This document shows positions 44,561 to 56,238 of a stretch of DNA of 64,000 nt, in pieces. The notes beneath the pieces were generated by a model. The model made no database searches and was not told the origin of the DNA. It was given only the letters and a program-made list of their open reading frames with translations. This DNA comes from Haemaphysalis longicornis (taxonomy: Eukaryota; Arthropoda; Arachnida; Ixodida; Ixodidae). The stretch covers positions 111,167,778 through 111,231,777 of the forward strand of contig CM023449.1 of the NCBI GenBank assembly GCA_013339765.2, read 5' to 3'. The first letter of the stretch is position 1. The number at the start of each line of letters is the position of its first letter. The translations under genes and the position numbers were made by a program.

Positions 44561-46721
44561 TAGGGTAATAAAATGCGGCAACTCCCAAGTTGGCTTCTTT
44601 AACAGATACCGCTTACGTGCGGAAAAGTACAATCAGACCGAAATGAGAGTTTGGAGCACACGACCTTTCAATCAAAAATGAAAGAAGGCCCTTCAACTGT
44701 CTCGAATATGATTGACTCCCGCCACTCAAGTAACTATTCATCCCCAGAAAAACGTGCGACGCAATGGCGTGCCAACTTTGTGAATCGTGTCTTGTTCAAA
44801 AGAACCGCGAATGCTGTATCAGGGACGCTTCACTTGCGCTTTTTTAAAACGAGTATTATTTCGTCTGACTTTGTTCACTCGCATTGGGAGTAACAAACCA
44901 TGCCGTTAGTGGGGCTGACCTCTTCGCTTTTGATAAGGCCTTTACCCTCTATATATTATATGCGGCCAGTCAGTGGGGAAGCGGGGGGGGGGAGGAGGGA
45001 AGAAGGAGGGGGGGCTTGGTTAGGTCAGTACAGAGCATCTTGAAATATTCTTTTAATCTTTAGTTTTTGTACGTATGTGTGCACGTAATGACATATTTAC
45101 AACGTGGTATTTTTCCTTCCACTACGCACATCTGTGTCGTCGTTCTTCCTTGTTATCTGCAGTTTTTTGCCGCCCTTTTTTTCAAGGTTGTTTTTAATAA
45201 CAAGCTAAGCACCGCTGAAATAGAATCCCGGCTCAAGTGCGCGTCATGTGGCTAACCTTGAGAACTAGAAAGAAATAGTTTGTCTGCGCAAGCGAGTCCC
45301 TCAAGCCCATAGCAAATCGCGCAAGCGGCAGTCTGAGCCGAAAGTACTGCGAGGAGCCAATACTTAACGATACAAAAGAGCGGTCGCCATATCCCCAGAT
45401 GGCGTATGACTCTTCCTGAGCTTGTCACACAGTGTCAGCGCTCCTGTTGCTTATGTAAGTGGCTTCTCCTCGACCGTGATTGCCACTCCGCCCCTTGTTG
45501 CTTTCCGCGGCTTCAGCAGTTAGAGATTGCTGCTGCAAGCATCAGCCTAACGCTAATAAACATTTCTGTCATGATTGCTTAGCAAATGAATGCAGGTGCG
45601 AGTTGCTGGTTGAACACATTTATGCGCTTTGCAAAGCGAGATCGGTCATTTTTGGTTGAAACCTGTTTTATTGCATTGTCAGTCGGGGCTAGTGTACAAA
45701 ACATACAAATCGCTGTTGCCAGTATTATTATAGATTTATGGTTACGACTATCATCAAACGTCTAAGCGTCGACACCACGTGTCTGCAGTGAACACTGGTC
45801 TTTATTGCTCCCCGAGGACGGGGGGACATCCCCGTGAGATTTTTGCATTGTATTTCCACGCAAAGACGTAAATAGCTCACTTTTACATTGATACATTTAT
45901 ATTGTCCCAACTCTTGAACGTGTCAATTTTTCTCTGTCGGATTTCCTCTCGGCGAACGGCAGCGAAAGAAATCAAGGAAGCCATAAGGGCTCTTTATGGC
46001 TTCTATAGATCCAGAGCGAAAGGCATTTAGCCTAGTATGATCCAATGATATTTTCGAGGTGGTGTGGGGATGCGTGTGAGGGAAGATAACTGCGGCTACT
46101 TGTGTTGCCGGAAATCAGAAGCCAGGATTCGGATACCCGATGGCAATTGCTTCAAAGATTCAGCCTTGCACCCTTGTGTTAACTTGAGGCGCAAGCCTAC
46201 ATGTACTCTCAGTAGTTTACTATAATATGAATCTGCGCCTAGAAAAAGTACCCAAGTACAGAACCCCACAATAAAGTTTTTGTGAGAGTGCGATAAGTGA
46301 GCTACACCAAAGACGCGCAATGTTGAAGTTTTGCCGGAACGAAGATGATAAGCTTAACGAACGGAACACGTTAAAAAATAAAAAAGGTATGCTTTAAGAT
46401 CAACATAACTGGAACGTGGGAGGGAAGCCATCACAGGAGCCTAATTAAAGTGTAACCGATATTACGAGCAGCAAAGGGCCAAAATAGGCTCCTAGCGCAC
46501 ACAGCGAACAACGAAAAGCGAAGATGTATAAAAATAGCCATACGACCAAGCACCTAACCCATGTAATAGGCAACCACGAACCAAGAAAATTGTCCACATT
46601 GCCTTAGAATAGGAAGTGAACCCCTGATACATACAACACCCTGAAGAGCGCCCGTATAAATTGCAAGTCACGACCGTGGCCATGCTTCGAGTCCGTGAAT
46701 ACTGTGGGCATCTGCACATCA
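44561..46721. other. Unassigned stretch of 2.2 kb
   Basis: It holds a G/A-rich tract near 44975-45015. No protein family or terminal repeats were seen. The minus-strand frames here are short and featureless. Confidence 0.5.
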
Positions 46722-46738
46722 ATGAATGAATGAATGAA
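46722..46738. repeat. (AATG)n short tail, possible LINE-H 3' end
   Basis: Four units of TGAA/AATG lie next to TTATTGTAAAC. On the minus strand this is a (TTCA)n tail after TTTACAATAATT, a plausible LINE 3' terminus. Confidence 0.6.
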
Positions 46739-47382
46739 ATTATTGTAAACAAGGAAAGGAAAGACCACCAGCAGGCGTAGTTTTTCCCACCTAAGGGTGG
46801 ACACCGGACGCCTGCTGGTGTGTGGGGTGTAGGGGATGGGGAACAGAGTTGTACAGTAAGGGGAGGATAAAGCGGAGAGGATACATATAAACATAGACAG
46901 AGGTCTAACAGGACATCTATGTGCAATATATGCAAAGTAAACGCTAAAACACGAAGGCAGAAAAAACATTCACCATCTTCCGGTGGGGGGAACCCGAGGA
47001 GGATGCGAAGTAGCAGCGGGGGTTGGTTGGTGTGTAAGTAGAGTTGAAGTAAGTAGTGTGAGTAGAGCTGGTGTGTGGTGTAAGAGTAAGGATACTCGTG
47101 GGTACGGTGAGGAGGAGAATAGAGGAGAGACGCCCATGCGCAGTGGAGTAGCGCGCAGCGCATGTGCACACCTGGTTTATACGGCTATGAGGAGGAGAAT
47201 GGAAAAGACACGCACATGCTCAGTGGAGGTGTGGACGGCGCAACAAGGGAGGGAACAGGCTCGACTATGAGCATCCTACGGGAAGATGGTGTAATTTTAT
47301 TTGAGGGGGGTGTGTTAGAGTGGAGAGGAATTAAAGAGAGAGGGAGAGAGGGACGTTCTACGTTGTATGAGTTTGTCTTTAT

Positions 47383-47566
47383 TTAGGCATCACCATTATA
47401 TTGTTCAACGTAGGTGACGTCGAGCAGTGGTTGGCGTTCCGATTTGATTATGACTGCCTTATGATCTGTGAAATGTAAAGTCATGGGCTGTTGCAGTGGA
47501 TGAACACTAAAGTTTCTGAAGATGAGGTCGATGCACGTTCCCCGCACACACGCACGTTCCGATGCA
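47383..47566 (-). pseudogene. Endonuclease C-terminus-like fragment
   Basis: The minus frame reads GTCIDLIFRNFSVHPLQQ, then LHFTDHKAVIIKSERQ before a stop. CIDLIF...FTDHKAV resembles the final strands of EEP endonucleases (catalytic D-H pair) seen at the ends of some helicase- or LINE-linked proteins in ticks. It lies where the LINE-H 3' UTR should be, next to an (AC)n run, so it is either a small insertion or the neighbour of a truncated element. Confidence 0.45.
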
Positions 47567-47603
47567 CTCACGCACGCACACACGCACACGCACACGCACA
47601 CAT
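47567..47603. repeat. (CACGCA)n/(AC)n microsatellite
   Basis: A compound CA-rich run with CG interruptions, plus a shorter piece at 47543-47553. Confidence 0.9.
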
Positions 47604-47609
47604 GGCCAC

Positions 47610-48390
47610 TGTTTAGTATATGTGGGGAGGAAGCAAAGAGCCGGGAGGAGTCCTGAGGAGTCCTGGTACGACCGCAGGGCCTAATGGACTCCGTCCGGCT
47701 CTCTGCCACTGCCTGGCGGCCACAGAAATACTTCGAGGGGCCGAGCCCCTCCCTTGAAGGCGACCAACAGTTCGGTTCTCCCCGCGACAAACTGCGGGCA
47801 CTCCACGACAAAATGCGGCAGGATCTGGGCAGCCGCCAGGCCGTGCTAGCACGACGGGCCGTCGACGCGGAGGAACAGGACAGCCGAGCTTTCTATCTGG
47901 GCATCCGCGTGGCCCGCACGGCTGGTGGGGCCTTTTCAGCGGTCAACATCGGTCAGGGTGCTGGGACCGTACATGCCGCTGGATCAGCAGGCGGGCGTCA
48001 TCCGCAGCTGCCTGGGCTGACGTGGGCGAAGGGGTCAGCACGTGGGCGTCGGTGGCTACCTCGTCTGCCTTCTTGTTTCCCTCCAGCCCAATGTGGCCTG
48101 GCACCCACTGCCGCCTCATGCGAGCTCCCCGCTGACCCAGCCGTGCCACCTTGTCCCGCACGGCCCACACCAGGAGGGAGCGCGGGTCGCCCTCCCGAAT
48201 CCGAAGTAGGGCCACTCGAGAATGACACAGCAGGGCGCCGCGCTCGGGGTTGCGGCTACAGCTCCAGTAGAAGGTCCAGGCCAAGGCTTCCGCCCAATAT
48301 TTGGGCCCTTACGGGTGATGTGGCGTAGTGAAGCCGGGCCTGCCTGGTGGCCACCCCCAGCAATGCCGCCGCCGTGGCCTAACCCGGCCG
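47610..48390 (-). pseudogene. LINE-H RNase H and C-terminal Cys/His region
   Basis: The frame at 48284-47943 contains REGDPRSLLVWAVRDKVARL (the DS catalytic Asp is not clear) and QWVPGHIGLEGNKKADEVAT, the last RNase H motif, which keeps its final Asp although GNE is GNK. Downstream pieces LPHFVVECPQF and FLWPP belong to the C-terminal C-x-C...H-x-L-x2-C region. Two or more frameshifts are needed. Confidence 0.7.
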
Positions 48391-49170
48391 CTACCGCACG
48401 GAGCCATCCGTGTATACCACGGTGTGGCCCTCCAGGTCATCCCACATGACGCCTCGGGCAAGCTGCAGCTGCCCGCAGTGCGACGTCCGCCGCTTGCTAC
48501 GCAGGCCCGGGATGTCCATGTGCACTTCGGTCTGTAGGGCAGTTGGGCGGCTGCAGGGAGAACCTGCATCCACTTGGGCCACCACCTCCTCGTACAGGGC
48601 CAACATGCACACCACGCGCGAGTGGCAGTGTGTGCGCAGCCGCTGCATCAGGGGGCTGCCTCCCTCAGCCTGCCGCAGCCGGTCAATGTGGCCCAGGCCG
48701 CACTGGTCCGCCGTCATTTGGAGCGTCCATGCCACCGCCTCAGCCAGCGTCTCCACACACAGGGTGTCTCGATGCAGGCCAAGGCAGGTGCGGATGCCCC
48801 TGCAGTGGTCGCTCTCAAGCTGCCGCCAGCTGGGCTTGCGCAGTGTGACCAATGGTAGCCCGTGCATGATCAGTCCTACAGCCGCAGCATTGTAGAGCCG
48901 CAGGGCCGTTCGCTGCGAGCAGCCGCGGTCCCGGGAGGCCATCTTTCGCACGGCCGTGGTGGCCATCTGTGCCCTGGCTCGGAGCTCCCTAGTAGCCTGC
49001 TGGAAGTTGACGCAGTGGTCCAGTGTGAGCGCCAGGTAGCACACACTGGACTTCCAGCTGAGCTCCTCGCCATCGATGTGCAGGCACCTCGCCAGCGACG
49101 TGACTGGGCATCCGGGTGGACCAGCATCTAGAGTTTCATATTTTTTGCGATTACTAAAAGTTAGACCCAA
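48391..49170 (-). pseudogene. LINE-H RT thumb and start of RNase H, long open frame
   Basis: This is a 259-codon uninterrupted frame. It reads LHIDGEELSWKSSVCYLALT, a degraded YLGV-like strand, then LRARAQMATTAVRKM, RTALRLYNAAAVGLIMHGLP, LGLHRDTLCVETLAEA and GHIDRLRQAEGGS. It ends in the first RNase H strand HTVVYTDGSVR with its catalytic Asp. Upstream RT motifs (1 to the YxDD box) are absent through 5' truncation. The first ~13 codons are probably genomic flank. It is followed in other frames by the rest of RNase H. Confidence 0.75.
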
Positions 49171-50775
49171 ATTTACTTACTCTGAATAATGATCAACCCA
49201 GCAGTTTTGGAAGATGGTTTGACGGGACCGTTTCCGAAGTGCGAACATCGTAAATCTCGTGAACTACCACCACTTACCAGAGTGTTTCTCATTTGCCGGA
49301 ACTTGTAATTGGCGGGATTACACGTTACGTGGTTCGGAACGCCCCGCCAACAAAAGGATCAAACCTAAATTAGTGCAGAGAAGTAAACGTATGTTGCTGT
49401 AATAAAAACACAAAAAAACATGTCCCTCCGGAAACAGAGATGTACGCGAAGTTTGACCTTAGTGAAAACCAAAACTAGGGAATGGAAACGCAATGACCTC
49501 AAAAGGAAATACTTTCGCCAAAATCATAACACGATGAATAAAATGAAAACTGAAACCAATCGGTCGACTAAAACCAAACCGTTTCATTTTGCTGAGGTCA
49601 ACCCGAAGGGAAATGGTTTTCACTAGCTATTGGGAAAGTTATTCAGAACTGCGATTATTGGCAACGGCTAGGTTCTTCAATGGTTGCCGGTTTAAAGCGG
49701 ACCCAACCACGAGCGGTATACCTATGCCGCGCTGGAACCTGGACCACCCGACAGCAGCGAACTGCATAATCAGAGATGTAGCATGATGCGAGCGACGTGG
49801 CTAATAAGCTGCCGTGGTCGCGTGCCAATGCGCGAACGGCTAGCGAGACCTTCGCCCTAAGAGAACATAAACTCTATCCGAAAGCTTCAACACCGGCATA
49901 GTCAACACTTTATCTTTGAACGATCCCGCCGAGTAGATATGTGCCAAACCCTTGAAGGGAATAATAATAATAATAATCATCGTCATCGTCATAGTCGTCG
50001 TCATCATCGTCGTCATTAGAGCCTGTGAATAAAGTTGGCTTTAACGCAACGTGTTTCCCTTGCACCAACAGTAACGCCGCAAGCAAGCCAATACAAGCTT
50101 CTCTTGAATACCAGGCGCACTTGTGTTCGCATAAAGGCCTCAAAGAGGAGAAGCAGGCGTATTCATGGCCTTTAAACTAATGCCATAAAAGGCTGCGTTG
50201 TGTTTGACCATAGTGCATGAAGGCGGTATAAAGTTTGCATTTAGGATTGCCTCAGTGTTCAAGCGGAGCTGGGTCAGCTTTAGTTAAACTTCGGATGTTT
50301 TCCGGCACAGCAGCCGCAAAAAGGAGAGCCTGCAGAAAAAAATAAACATGGGAAACTCTGCAGAATTTTATAAACGTCGCTTTGTCGCAAAAGCAGGCGA
50401 AATCTCGCTCCAGGGTATTTTACGGGTCAACGAAAGGCCTTAATGAGGGTGCCATCGTAGTTAAACTAACATGTATTAGTCGCGTGCATTTTGCGTGCGA
50501 AGCACTTGTTGGTTAGAACAGTGGAGCGCGTCGGGACTTTCCTGTCAGCGACAGCCCTGGCAGGCAAGTTTTGCGGTTATGGGGGAACCAGATGGGGAGA
50601 TTTTCAGCACGTACAAGCTTAAACACTGCCCAAAGTCAGCTTCCACTTTGGCCTAATCCGGTATGGGGAGCATATGCTAATCAGTGTGGATAATACATTG
50701 GATGTTTTAACAGTTTTATTGTTGCCGGAAACACGGGGAACACGCTGTTGTGGACATACTCAAGGCTACTGTTAA
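49171..50775. other. Unassigned stretch with compound triplet repeat
   Basis: No protein family is recognised. 49961-50017 is a compound (TAA)n-(TCA/TCG)n microsatellite. Confidence 0.55.
49961..50017. repeat. Compound (TAA)n-(TCN)n microsatellite
   Basis: ATAATAATAATAATAAT is followed by CATCGTCATCGTCATAGTCG and more units of the same type. Confidence 0.9.
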
Positions 50776-51069
50776 AGGGGCCCTGAAAGGCATTTTGAGC
50801 ACACTAAATGAACTAGCGCAATCGCTGGATTGGGTCGCAAACGTCACCTGTGCCAAGTATCACTCTTTTACGCGCAGCGGAAAGCTCCCACTTTTGTTGC
50901 AAAGTTTGTCGCTTTTTTCTCACCCTTTCCTTCGTGTTTTTGGACGCCGCCATCTTCACATGTCTACATCATCGATTCCCAGATGTTCGTCATGAGCTAG
51001 ACATCCTGCTATTGGGCGGCTTTTTCACGCACTTCCGGCAAAGAAATGAGTCGTCTGCTCAGCGTCGGC

Positions 51070-51170
51070 TCGCCGGCTGATCTGCCAGCGGAGTGCCGGA
51101 GTGCTTTGACATTTTACGACAAACGAAACAAGTGTAAACAAACGCTTAACCGTTTGTATTGAATGCAACA
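51070..51170 (+). repeat. 101-bp direct repeat, copy 1
   Basis: It starts TCGCCGGCTGATCTGC and ends TTGAATGCAACA. It matches 52493-52593 with few differences, in the same orientation. Confidence 0.85.
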
Positions 51171-51640
51171 CGGCCATAACACGACGTGGATTTTATCTTA
51201 CGTGAGTACGTACCATAAAGAAAGTCCCGTGGCACTTCTTGGTGCAATCGCAGAGAACGCCCTGAGCCGAATGCCCGGGTTTGACGCGTACATTTATTCA
51301 ACTTCAAAACAATCCAGAGATGCGTTTCGAACGAACGCAACGTCACAACATGCGTTGCAAGTCTGAACCGCGATTGACAGACGATGAGTTGCCTCCTCCT
51401 GCCCGTCGTAAAATACGGCACTCACTCACACCCGGTTTGCGGGGACGAGCAGCAAGTCACAACTCTGGCGCGCAAGCGAGAAGGCTTTTAGCCAGGCACA
51501 CTGCACATACCCATGCGAGGTTGAGTGGTACGTCGTTCGAGAAAGATAATCCAGTCCATGGGAAGCACTATCCACCCGCAGAAGTACAATGTCGCATTTG
51601 ATCGCGAAACGAACGCGTCCACAACACACAGGAGGCGATG

Positions 51641-51657
51641 CACACACACACACACAG
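51641..51657. repeat. (AC)n microsatellite
   Basis: About eight AC units beside ACACAGGAGGCGATGC. Confidence 0.85.
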
Positions 51658-52009
51658 CTTCGGTCGCTGCATCGGCTTAGCTGCAAGCTTCGTTCGGACA
51701 ATCAGCGATGCTACGACGATACAGAGCTGCGTGAGGACGACGTGCTAACCACTTCACGTATTTAAAAACACAGGGGCAAAGAACTAGGTTCATCGGAAGC
51801 AAAAAATCTTTCCTCCATTATAGTGCCTGAAATATACTGGCTAGTGTGCCGAGGGCAGGCTCCAGGCGGGCGCCGGGTGCGATGTACGCGGCCGTCTGCC
51901 GCTTGGGGCGCTGCCGTGCGGGAGTGTGCGCGTTCATCCGGCCCGAGCAGATCGCGCGGTTACCTCCGAGCTGCGTAGCAGACGGCAGCGGCAGAACTTT
52001 CCATTCCCG

Positions 52010-52142
52010 CTTGCGACGAAAGCGAGCGAAAGCGACGGGAATTCTGTCGCGCAACCAAATTTGTCCCGACCATTCGACAAAAACGATCGTCGCGCGACAA
52101 AGCGACGGAATTCCTGCCGCTCTCACTCGCTTTCGTCGCAAG
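52010..52142. repeat. 133-bp hairpin inside the TTAA element
   Basis: The outer arms CTTGCGACGAAAGCGAG and CTCGCTTTCGTCGCAAG are perfect complements. The pairing continues inward with mismatches through AGCGACGGGAATTCTGTCGC and its partner. GC-rich, no coding potential. Confidence 0.8.
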
Positions 52143-52492
52143 TGCGCACGGGCCTTTATGCGCAATCTCCGCCCCACATAAAACAAGCTCTTGCTTGTCG
52201 CCTGAGCATACGGTTGATATCTGACTACGTTACACTGTGCTTGCCAGTGTATTTAAACGATGTCACTAGGTTTGAAACGTACGCGCTCGGCGTGCAGCTT
52301 CACATACGCACGCTATTTTGCTGCTAATAGAGTTTTAGTACAGCGTTGTGGCCTTTGCATACGCTAAACGCTAAATTTTTGCGTCCCGCTACGTGACACC
52401 GCGATGGGAGTTTTAGTAGAGCGTCTCATCAGTTTTGCGTAGCGACACACTAATGCATACGGCGCCATCTGTCAAATGTTTTCCGAAATGTC

Positions 52493-52593
52493 TCGCCGGC
52501 TGATCTGCTAGCGGAGTGCCGGAGTGTTTGGACATTTTACGACTATCCAAACAAGTGCAAACAAACGCTTTCCCGTCAGTGTTGAATGCAACA
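52493..52593 (+). repeat. 101-bp direct repeat, copy 2
   Basis: Same blocks as copy 1 (AGCGGAGTGCCGGAGTG, GACATTTTACGAC, CAAACAAACGCTT). The two copies bracket about 1.3 kb (51171-52492) that could be an internal insertion or an internal duplication. Confidence 0.85.
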
Positions 52594-53310
52594 CATGGGT
52601 GCAGCTTGTCAGAACACGGGTTCTCGCTGATCGAGTGCAGCGTTGGTTTGCTCTTCGCCTTCACGTTCAATCGCCGCTGATAAAGCGATCCGATCCGGCG
52701 CGTTTTGTGCACGGGTTCTGTGTCGGTTGAAAATGTCTTTTTTTCACATGCCGCCGGTAGTAGGAATTACAACCACCGCAAAATAACACCCGGCACCAGC
52801 GGGGCCACATCTGAGACCGCGCTTTTTGGATAAACAGTGCGCGGGTGCACCAAAGGGAACGAGCGCACGATTCTCCCCACGCGGCTGCGAGTTCGCCGCC
52901 GATACCAACTGCAGCCCTGCAGCTACGTACACCGCGAAAGGGCAAGGCCAGGCCCGCACACATGCGGCCAGGTCATTCGTTCGCTTTCCAGCCTGTGTCC
53001 ATGGTGTCTACAGAGATGAAAAAGCCGAAAGAGCTGGCCCGTAGCAGACGGGCAGTCTGTGGGAGCGCAATAGCGGAAGTACGTCACCGCTGAGGAGCGG
53101 AGCATCATGGGAGGGGAGGCCAACAGCGAAGAAAACAGTTGAAAGGAGGAGGAAATACGGCGCGACGATAATTCGCGGTTTTTTGATTTACGATTTCTCA
53201 GCTAATACTCATCGCTTTAACAAAATTCTTGCAGGAGGAGATTGCTAATACATTGCTTTATTTGGTTACATGTACATCCATGCATCGGCGGAAGGCATTT
53301 CAGGACCCCT

Positions 53311-53721
53311 TTAAGCTCCAGGAAAAATCTCCATAATCTCCACTTTTTGTATTCATGCTTGCGTTCAACATGGCTGCAAGTGTTGTTACACACCATCGCG
53401 TCCTTTGCGTAATTCGCAACCCCGTATAGAACGAACGCTGACTTCCGACCACTGGTTTCAACTTTGTGCCAGATTTAATAGCCAGTGCCAGCCACTACTT
53501 TACAACCAATTGAGATGTTGAGTCAACTACATGATCCACGGTTTCTCTTGATATGAAAGGCGAAATTTTCTCTACTTTTTTCACCTGTGTGGTCCTCTAT
53601 TAGGCACTGCCACAAGATTGCACTCAGGTTCAGACAGATCAGGCATACGATGGAGAATGACGAACATTTAGATTACACACATAAATAACAATCCAGTGCA
53701 TGCCACAGTCTATCGGGTGTT
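53311..53721. other. Unassigned 0.4-kb stretch
   Basis: Nothing recognisable lies between the TTAA element and the decayed SINE. Confidence 0.6.
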
Positions 53722-53952
53722 GATTACTGGCTCTTTGTTGTTCTAGTGAGCCGAGGGACGCGGGCGTGATCCCGGGCCCGACGGCGGCTTTTCTGGGAGA
53801 AGCTTAAAGCGAAAACTCTCGTGTGTACAGATTCCAGGCTTTGGTGCAAATTAATGGTCTCGAAGTAGTCCAAGCTAATCCGGAGCACTCGGCTACAAAC
53901 GCGCCTCATAGCCTGGGCGTACCTTTGCCGCGTTAACCCCATAATCAATCAA
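53722..53952 (+). mobile_element. Ruka-type SINE, strongly diverged
   Basis: The head is damaged (GATCCCGGGCCCGACGGCGG replaces the B-box region), but the body is clear: GGCTTTTCTGG, AAAGCGAAAA, TCGTGTGTACAGA, CTAATCCGGAGC, ACGCGCCTCATAGCCTG and the ATAATCAATCAA tail. It is an old copy with no visible target duplication. Confidence 0.85.
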
Positions 53953-55489
53953 CACGTTCGAGCGGGACATCTCTATTGGTATTTTTGACAAACCCGTAGC
54001 AAGCGCACAAATTAAACATTCTTGCCGCATCTCTCCAACAGTGTTTATTACGATCACTGCAAAACTTAGGTGCCTGCGACAAACAGTTACTATACCAAAG
54101 GCAGCTAACATTCTCTGAGCCTGATAATACGGCTATAAATAGGGCGTAACGCGCACTTTAGTAATTGTCCTTAACGAGCCTAATTGACATGCAAGCCTAC
54201 CTCTTTCACCAGCCGTCGCGAATGGCGCACCCTCAATTGCTTTAATTATATACTGAGCGCACATTTCGTTGTCCCCGACGAGAGCAGCTACTGCATTTAA
54301 CGCGTTCATGCACTTCTATTTACCGTGACAGTTTCGCTGTAATGAGGTGCCGGCGTCCCTGCACAGGGAACTCTTGGGGACGACATCAGTGGCAGACTGA
54401 AACGACGTCACGTTGTAAAATACGTTTATAACGACAATGCACAGCTCTCCCGTGCTCCCATGCTTGTAATAGGAGATTTTCGGCGTGCCTGTTAGAGACA
54501 CTGTCCACGAGTGGCTGCTACACATGGTACCAGGTACCGTGATAGGCTTTGTGACCGTCAAGTGACCCGACTCGAAACTACTGGAATATGCAGTGAGGTT
54601 CAGCGCTCGCAGACAGGTCACTTGTACGACACAGCGAAAGAAATATGCCATCCTGGTGGCACCCTGATGGAGGTGTTTGATTTGTCCCAACTATTTGTGA
54701 CGCCTTCGAGAATCTTAACGACGTGAAGATGTCGCTGCTCGACTTAAGGGGCGCATCTCAGATGTGGATTACAGTGGCGGGACCTGGTGCAGTTATTAGG
54801 GGAAAAAATTACCAGGCTTATTCAGCGAATAACTGTCGTATATGTAGTGCTTTTTCTCCTTTCAATAAAATGGCCACTGATGTAGAGCAAACAAAAAATT
54901 CACGCATCTCCACGAAGTGAATCATGACGAGTGGGTCAGCACTGGGGATCGTTCTTACCGTAAATCACCCGTGACATTTCCCACTCATGCAAATAAATGA
55001 GTTACAAATGGTGTGTACATTAGATACAATTCCATTCCAACCGAATCCGATACAATTCAATATATTCTAATTCATTCCATTCCATCCAATCCAATCCAAA
55101 TTTAACCCAATACAATCCAATCCAATGCTCCTAGCGCATGCGCAACACTGTGTACACGGACGCCAAGCCCCGGACAAAGCGAGGTCCTGAGGTGCTTCGC
55201 CCCTAAAAAGCGGATTTCCGATTCCGTGCCATTTTAGCCGGGGTTTCCAAAGTAGCAGTCGAATGCGCTACCACCGATCGGTGAACAAAAACGTAGAGCC
55301 GTTCCACTCAATATGAAACCTGTCTTTTTTTATTTTTCTTTTGTTACAGAGGATGATCCAATCACAAAAAGCTGCTGTTTCAAGCAGCTTGACCAGGTGG
55401 CTGGCCCTGTACTGGCAGCAATGATAGCCGCAGATTTTACGAGAAAAGTAAAGTGATACGTACTGACACACAGTATACATTTTTATTCG
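53953..55489. other. Unassigned stretch with degenerate ATTCC-type repeat
   Basis: A 124-codon minus-strand frame (54316-54690) has five Cys and Asn-x-Ser/Thr sites but no signal peptide and no family I recognise; I do not call it. 55025-55126 is a degenerate pentamer repeat. Confidence 0.5.
55025..55126. repeat. Degenerate (ATTCCA)n/(ATCCA)n simple repeat
   Basis: Units such as CAATTCCATTCCAACC and ATCCAATCCAATCCAA recur across about 100 bp, interrupted by AT-rich bases. Confidence 0.85.
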
Positions 55490-55694
55490 TTTGTCCTAAT
55501 AAAGCATACAGATAAAAAAACGCAACGAGGAACACAATTGAACTCGCACACACGAAAATATAATGATAGCAGCTATCTTACTATTGGTGATAGCGAAAGA
55601 AACGAAAACAGAAGAAAAGGATCCCCTCTCTGCAACTTCGTTTTTTCCAGTTGCGAAGATCAGTTGAACAAAAGAAACCAAATATAAGCGCGCA

Positions 55695-56238
55695 TCAAAG
55701 AAACAAATTGTGAAGACGTTTTCTTGACAAAACAGCAATATGAATGTTTTGCACTTGAAATCTGGTGAGTAGTTGTGGAAGAACATGAGACAGTGATTGC
55801 ATGTCATAATTATTGCGTGGTATCTGTACAACCCATGTTTCGGTAAAGCGCGTGTCATACAATCCCGTTTTTTTTTTTAACTCAGATAGGGCAGCCAAAT
55901 ATGAATCATTATTCTTCACTCGCAGGCAAAATGAACGCGCCAAATGGTAATCATAAAAACTATTTCCTTTGATTATATGATACTGGCGAAATAATTCCGC
56001 TGTAGGATGCAAAAACGGCACGTTTGCAATGATTCGCACAACTCTTTTCTGTAACAGATAAAGCATGTTCAAATTCTTCATAGTAGTCGTTCCCCAGACT
56101 AAATGAGCGTATCTGATATAAGGTAAAATTAAAGAATTATACAGGAAAATTTAAACGCTCAGGTAAGACAAACCTATGTTAGTTTATTATGCCTACAGCT
56201 TGGTAAACCTTTTTACATATTGCTTCGACATGCTTATC
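55695..56238 (-). pseudogene. LINE-B C-terminal domain
   Basis: The frame 56081-55695 reads LNMLYLLQKRVVRIIANVPF, then PTAELFRQYHIIKGNSFYDY and TWVVQIPRNNY. This is the LQK-x-x-RIIxxxxxxxHT...LF region at the end of CR1/Jockey RT proteins (HT is HP here). Confidence 0.8.

Larger units (their letters stand above)
46722..49135 (-). mobile_element. LINE-H: 5'-truncated RNase H-bearing non-LTR retrotransposon
   Basis: On the minus strand it begins inside the RT domain near 49135, keeps a 260-codon open stretch, passes through RNase H and a C-terminal Cys/His region, and appears to end in a long 3' region and a (TTCA)n tail at 46722-46738. 5' truncation with a simple-repeat tail is typical of LINE retrotransposition. 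An endonuclease-like fragment and an (AC)n run (47390-47603) interrupt the 3' part. The coding part is much GC-richer than its surroundings and less damaged than the other LINEs here, so it is probably a younger insertion. Confidence 0.65.
50776..53310. mobile_element. TTAA-flanked non-autonomous DNA transposon, 2.5 kb
   Basis: TTAA at 50772-50775 is followed by AGGGGCCCTGAAAGGCATTT; at the other end GGCATTTCAGGACCCCT is followed by TTAA (53311-53314). The inverted repeats AGGGGyCCTGAAA and the TTAA target are those of piggyBac- or Kolobok-type elements; the AGGG start favours Kolobok. No transposase was found. The interior holds a ~101-bp direct repeat, a hairpin and an (AC)n run, so it may be composite. 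Confidence 0.75.

Noticed and set aside
46492..47169. 225-codon open frame (-)
   Set aside because: Leu/Tyr/His/Pro-rich low-complexity translation crossing the presumed LINE-H 3' end and the (TTCA)n tail; not a protein family.
47684..48328. 214-codon open frame (+)
   Set aside because: Antisense shadow of the GC-rich LINE-H RNase H region.
54316..54690. Possible secreted Cys-containing protein exon (-)
   Set aside because: Five Cys and glycosylation-type sites, but no signal peptide, no recognised tick secreted family and no supported splice sites.
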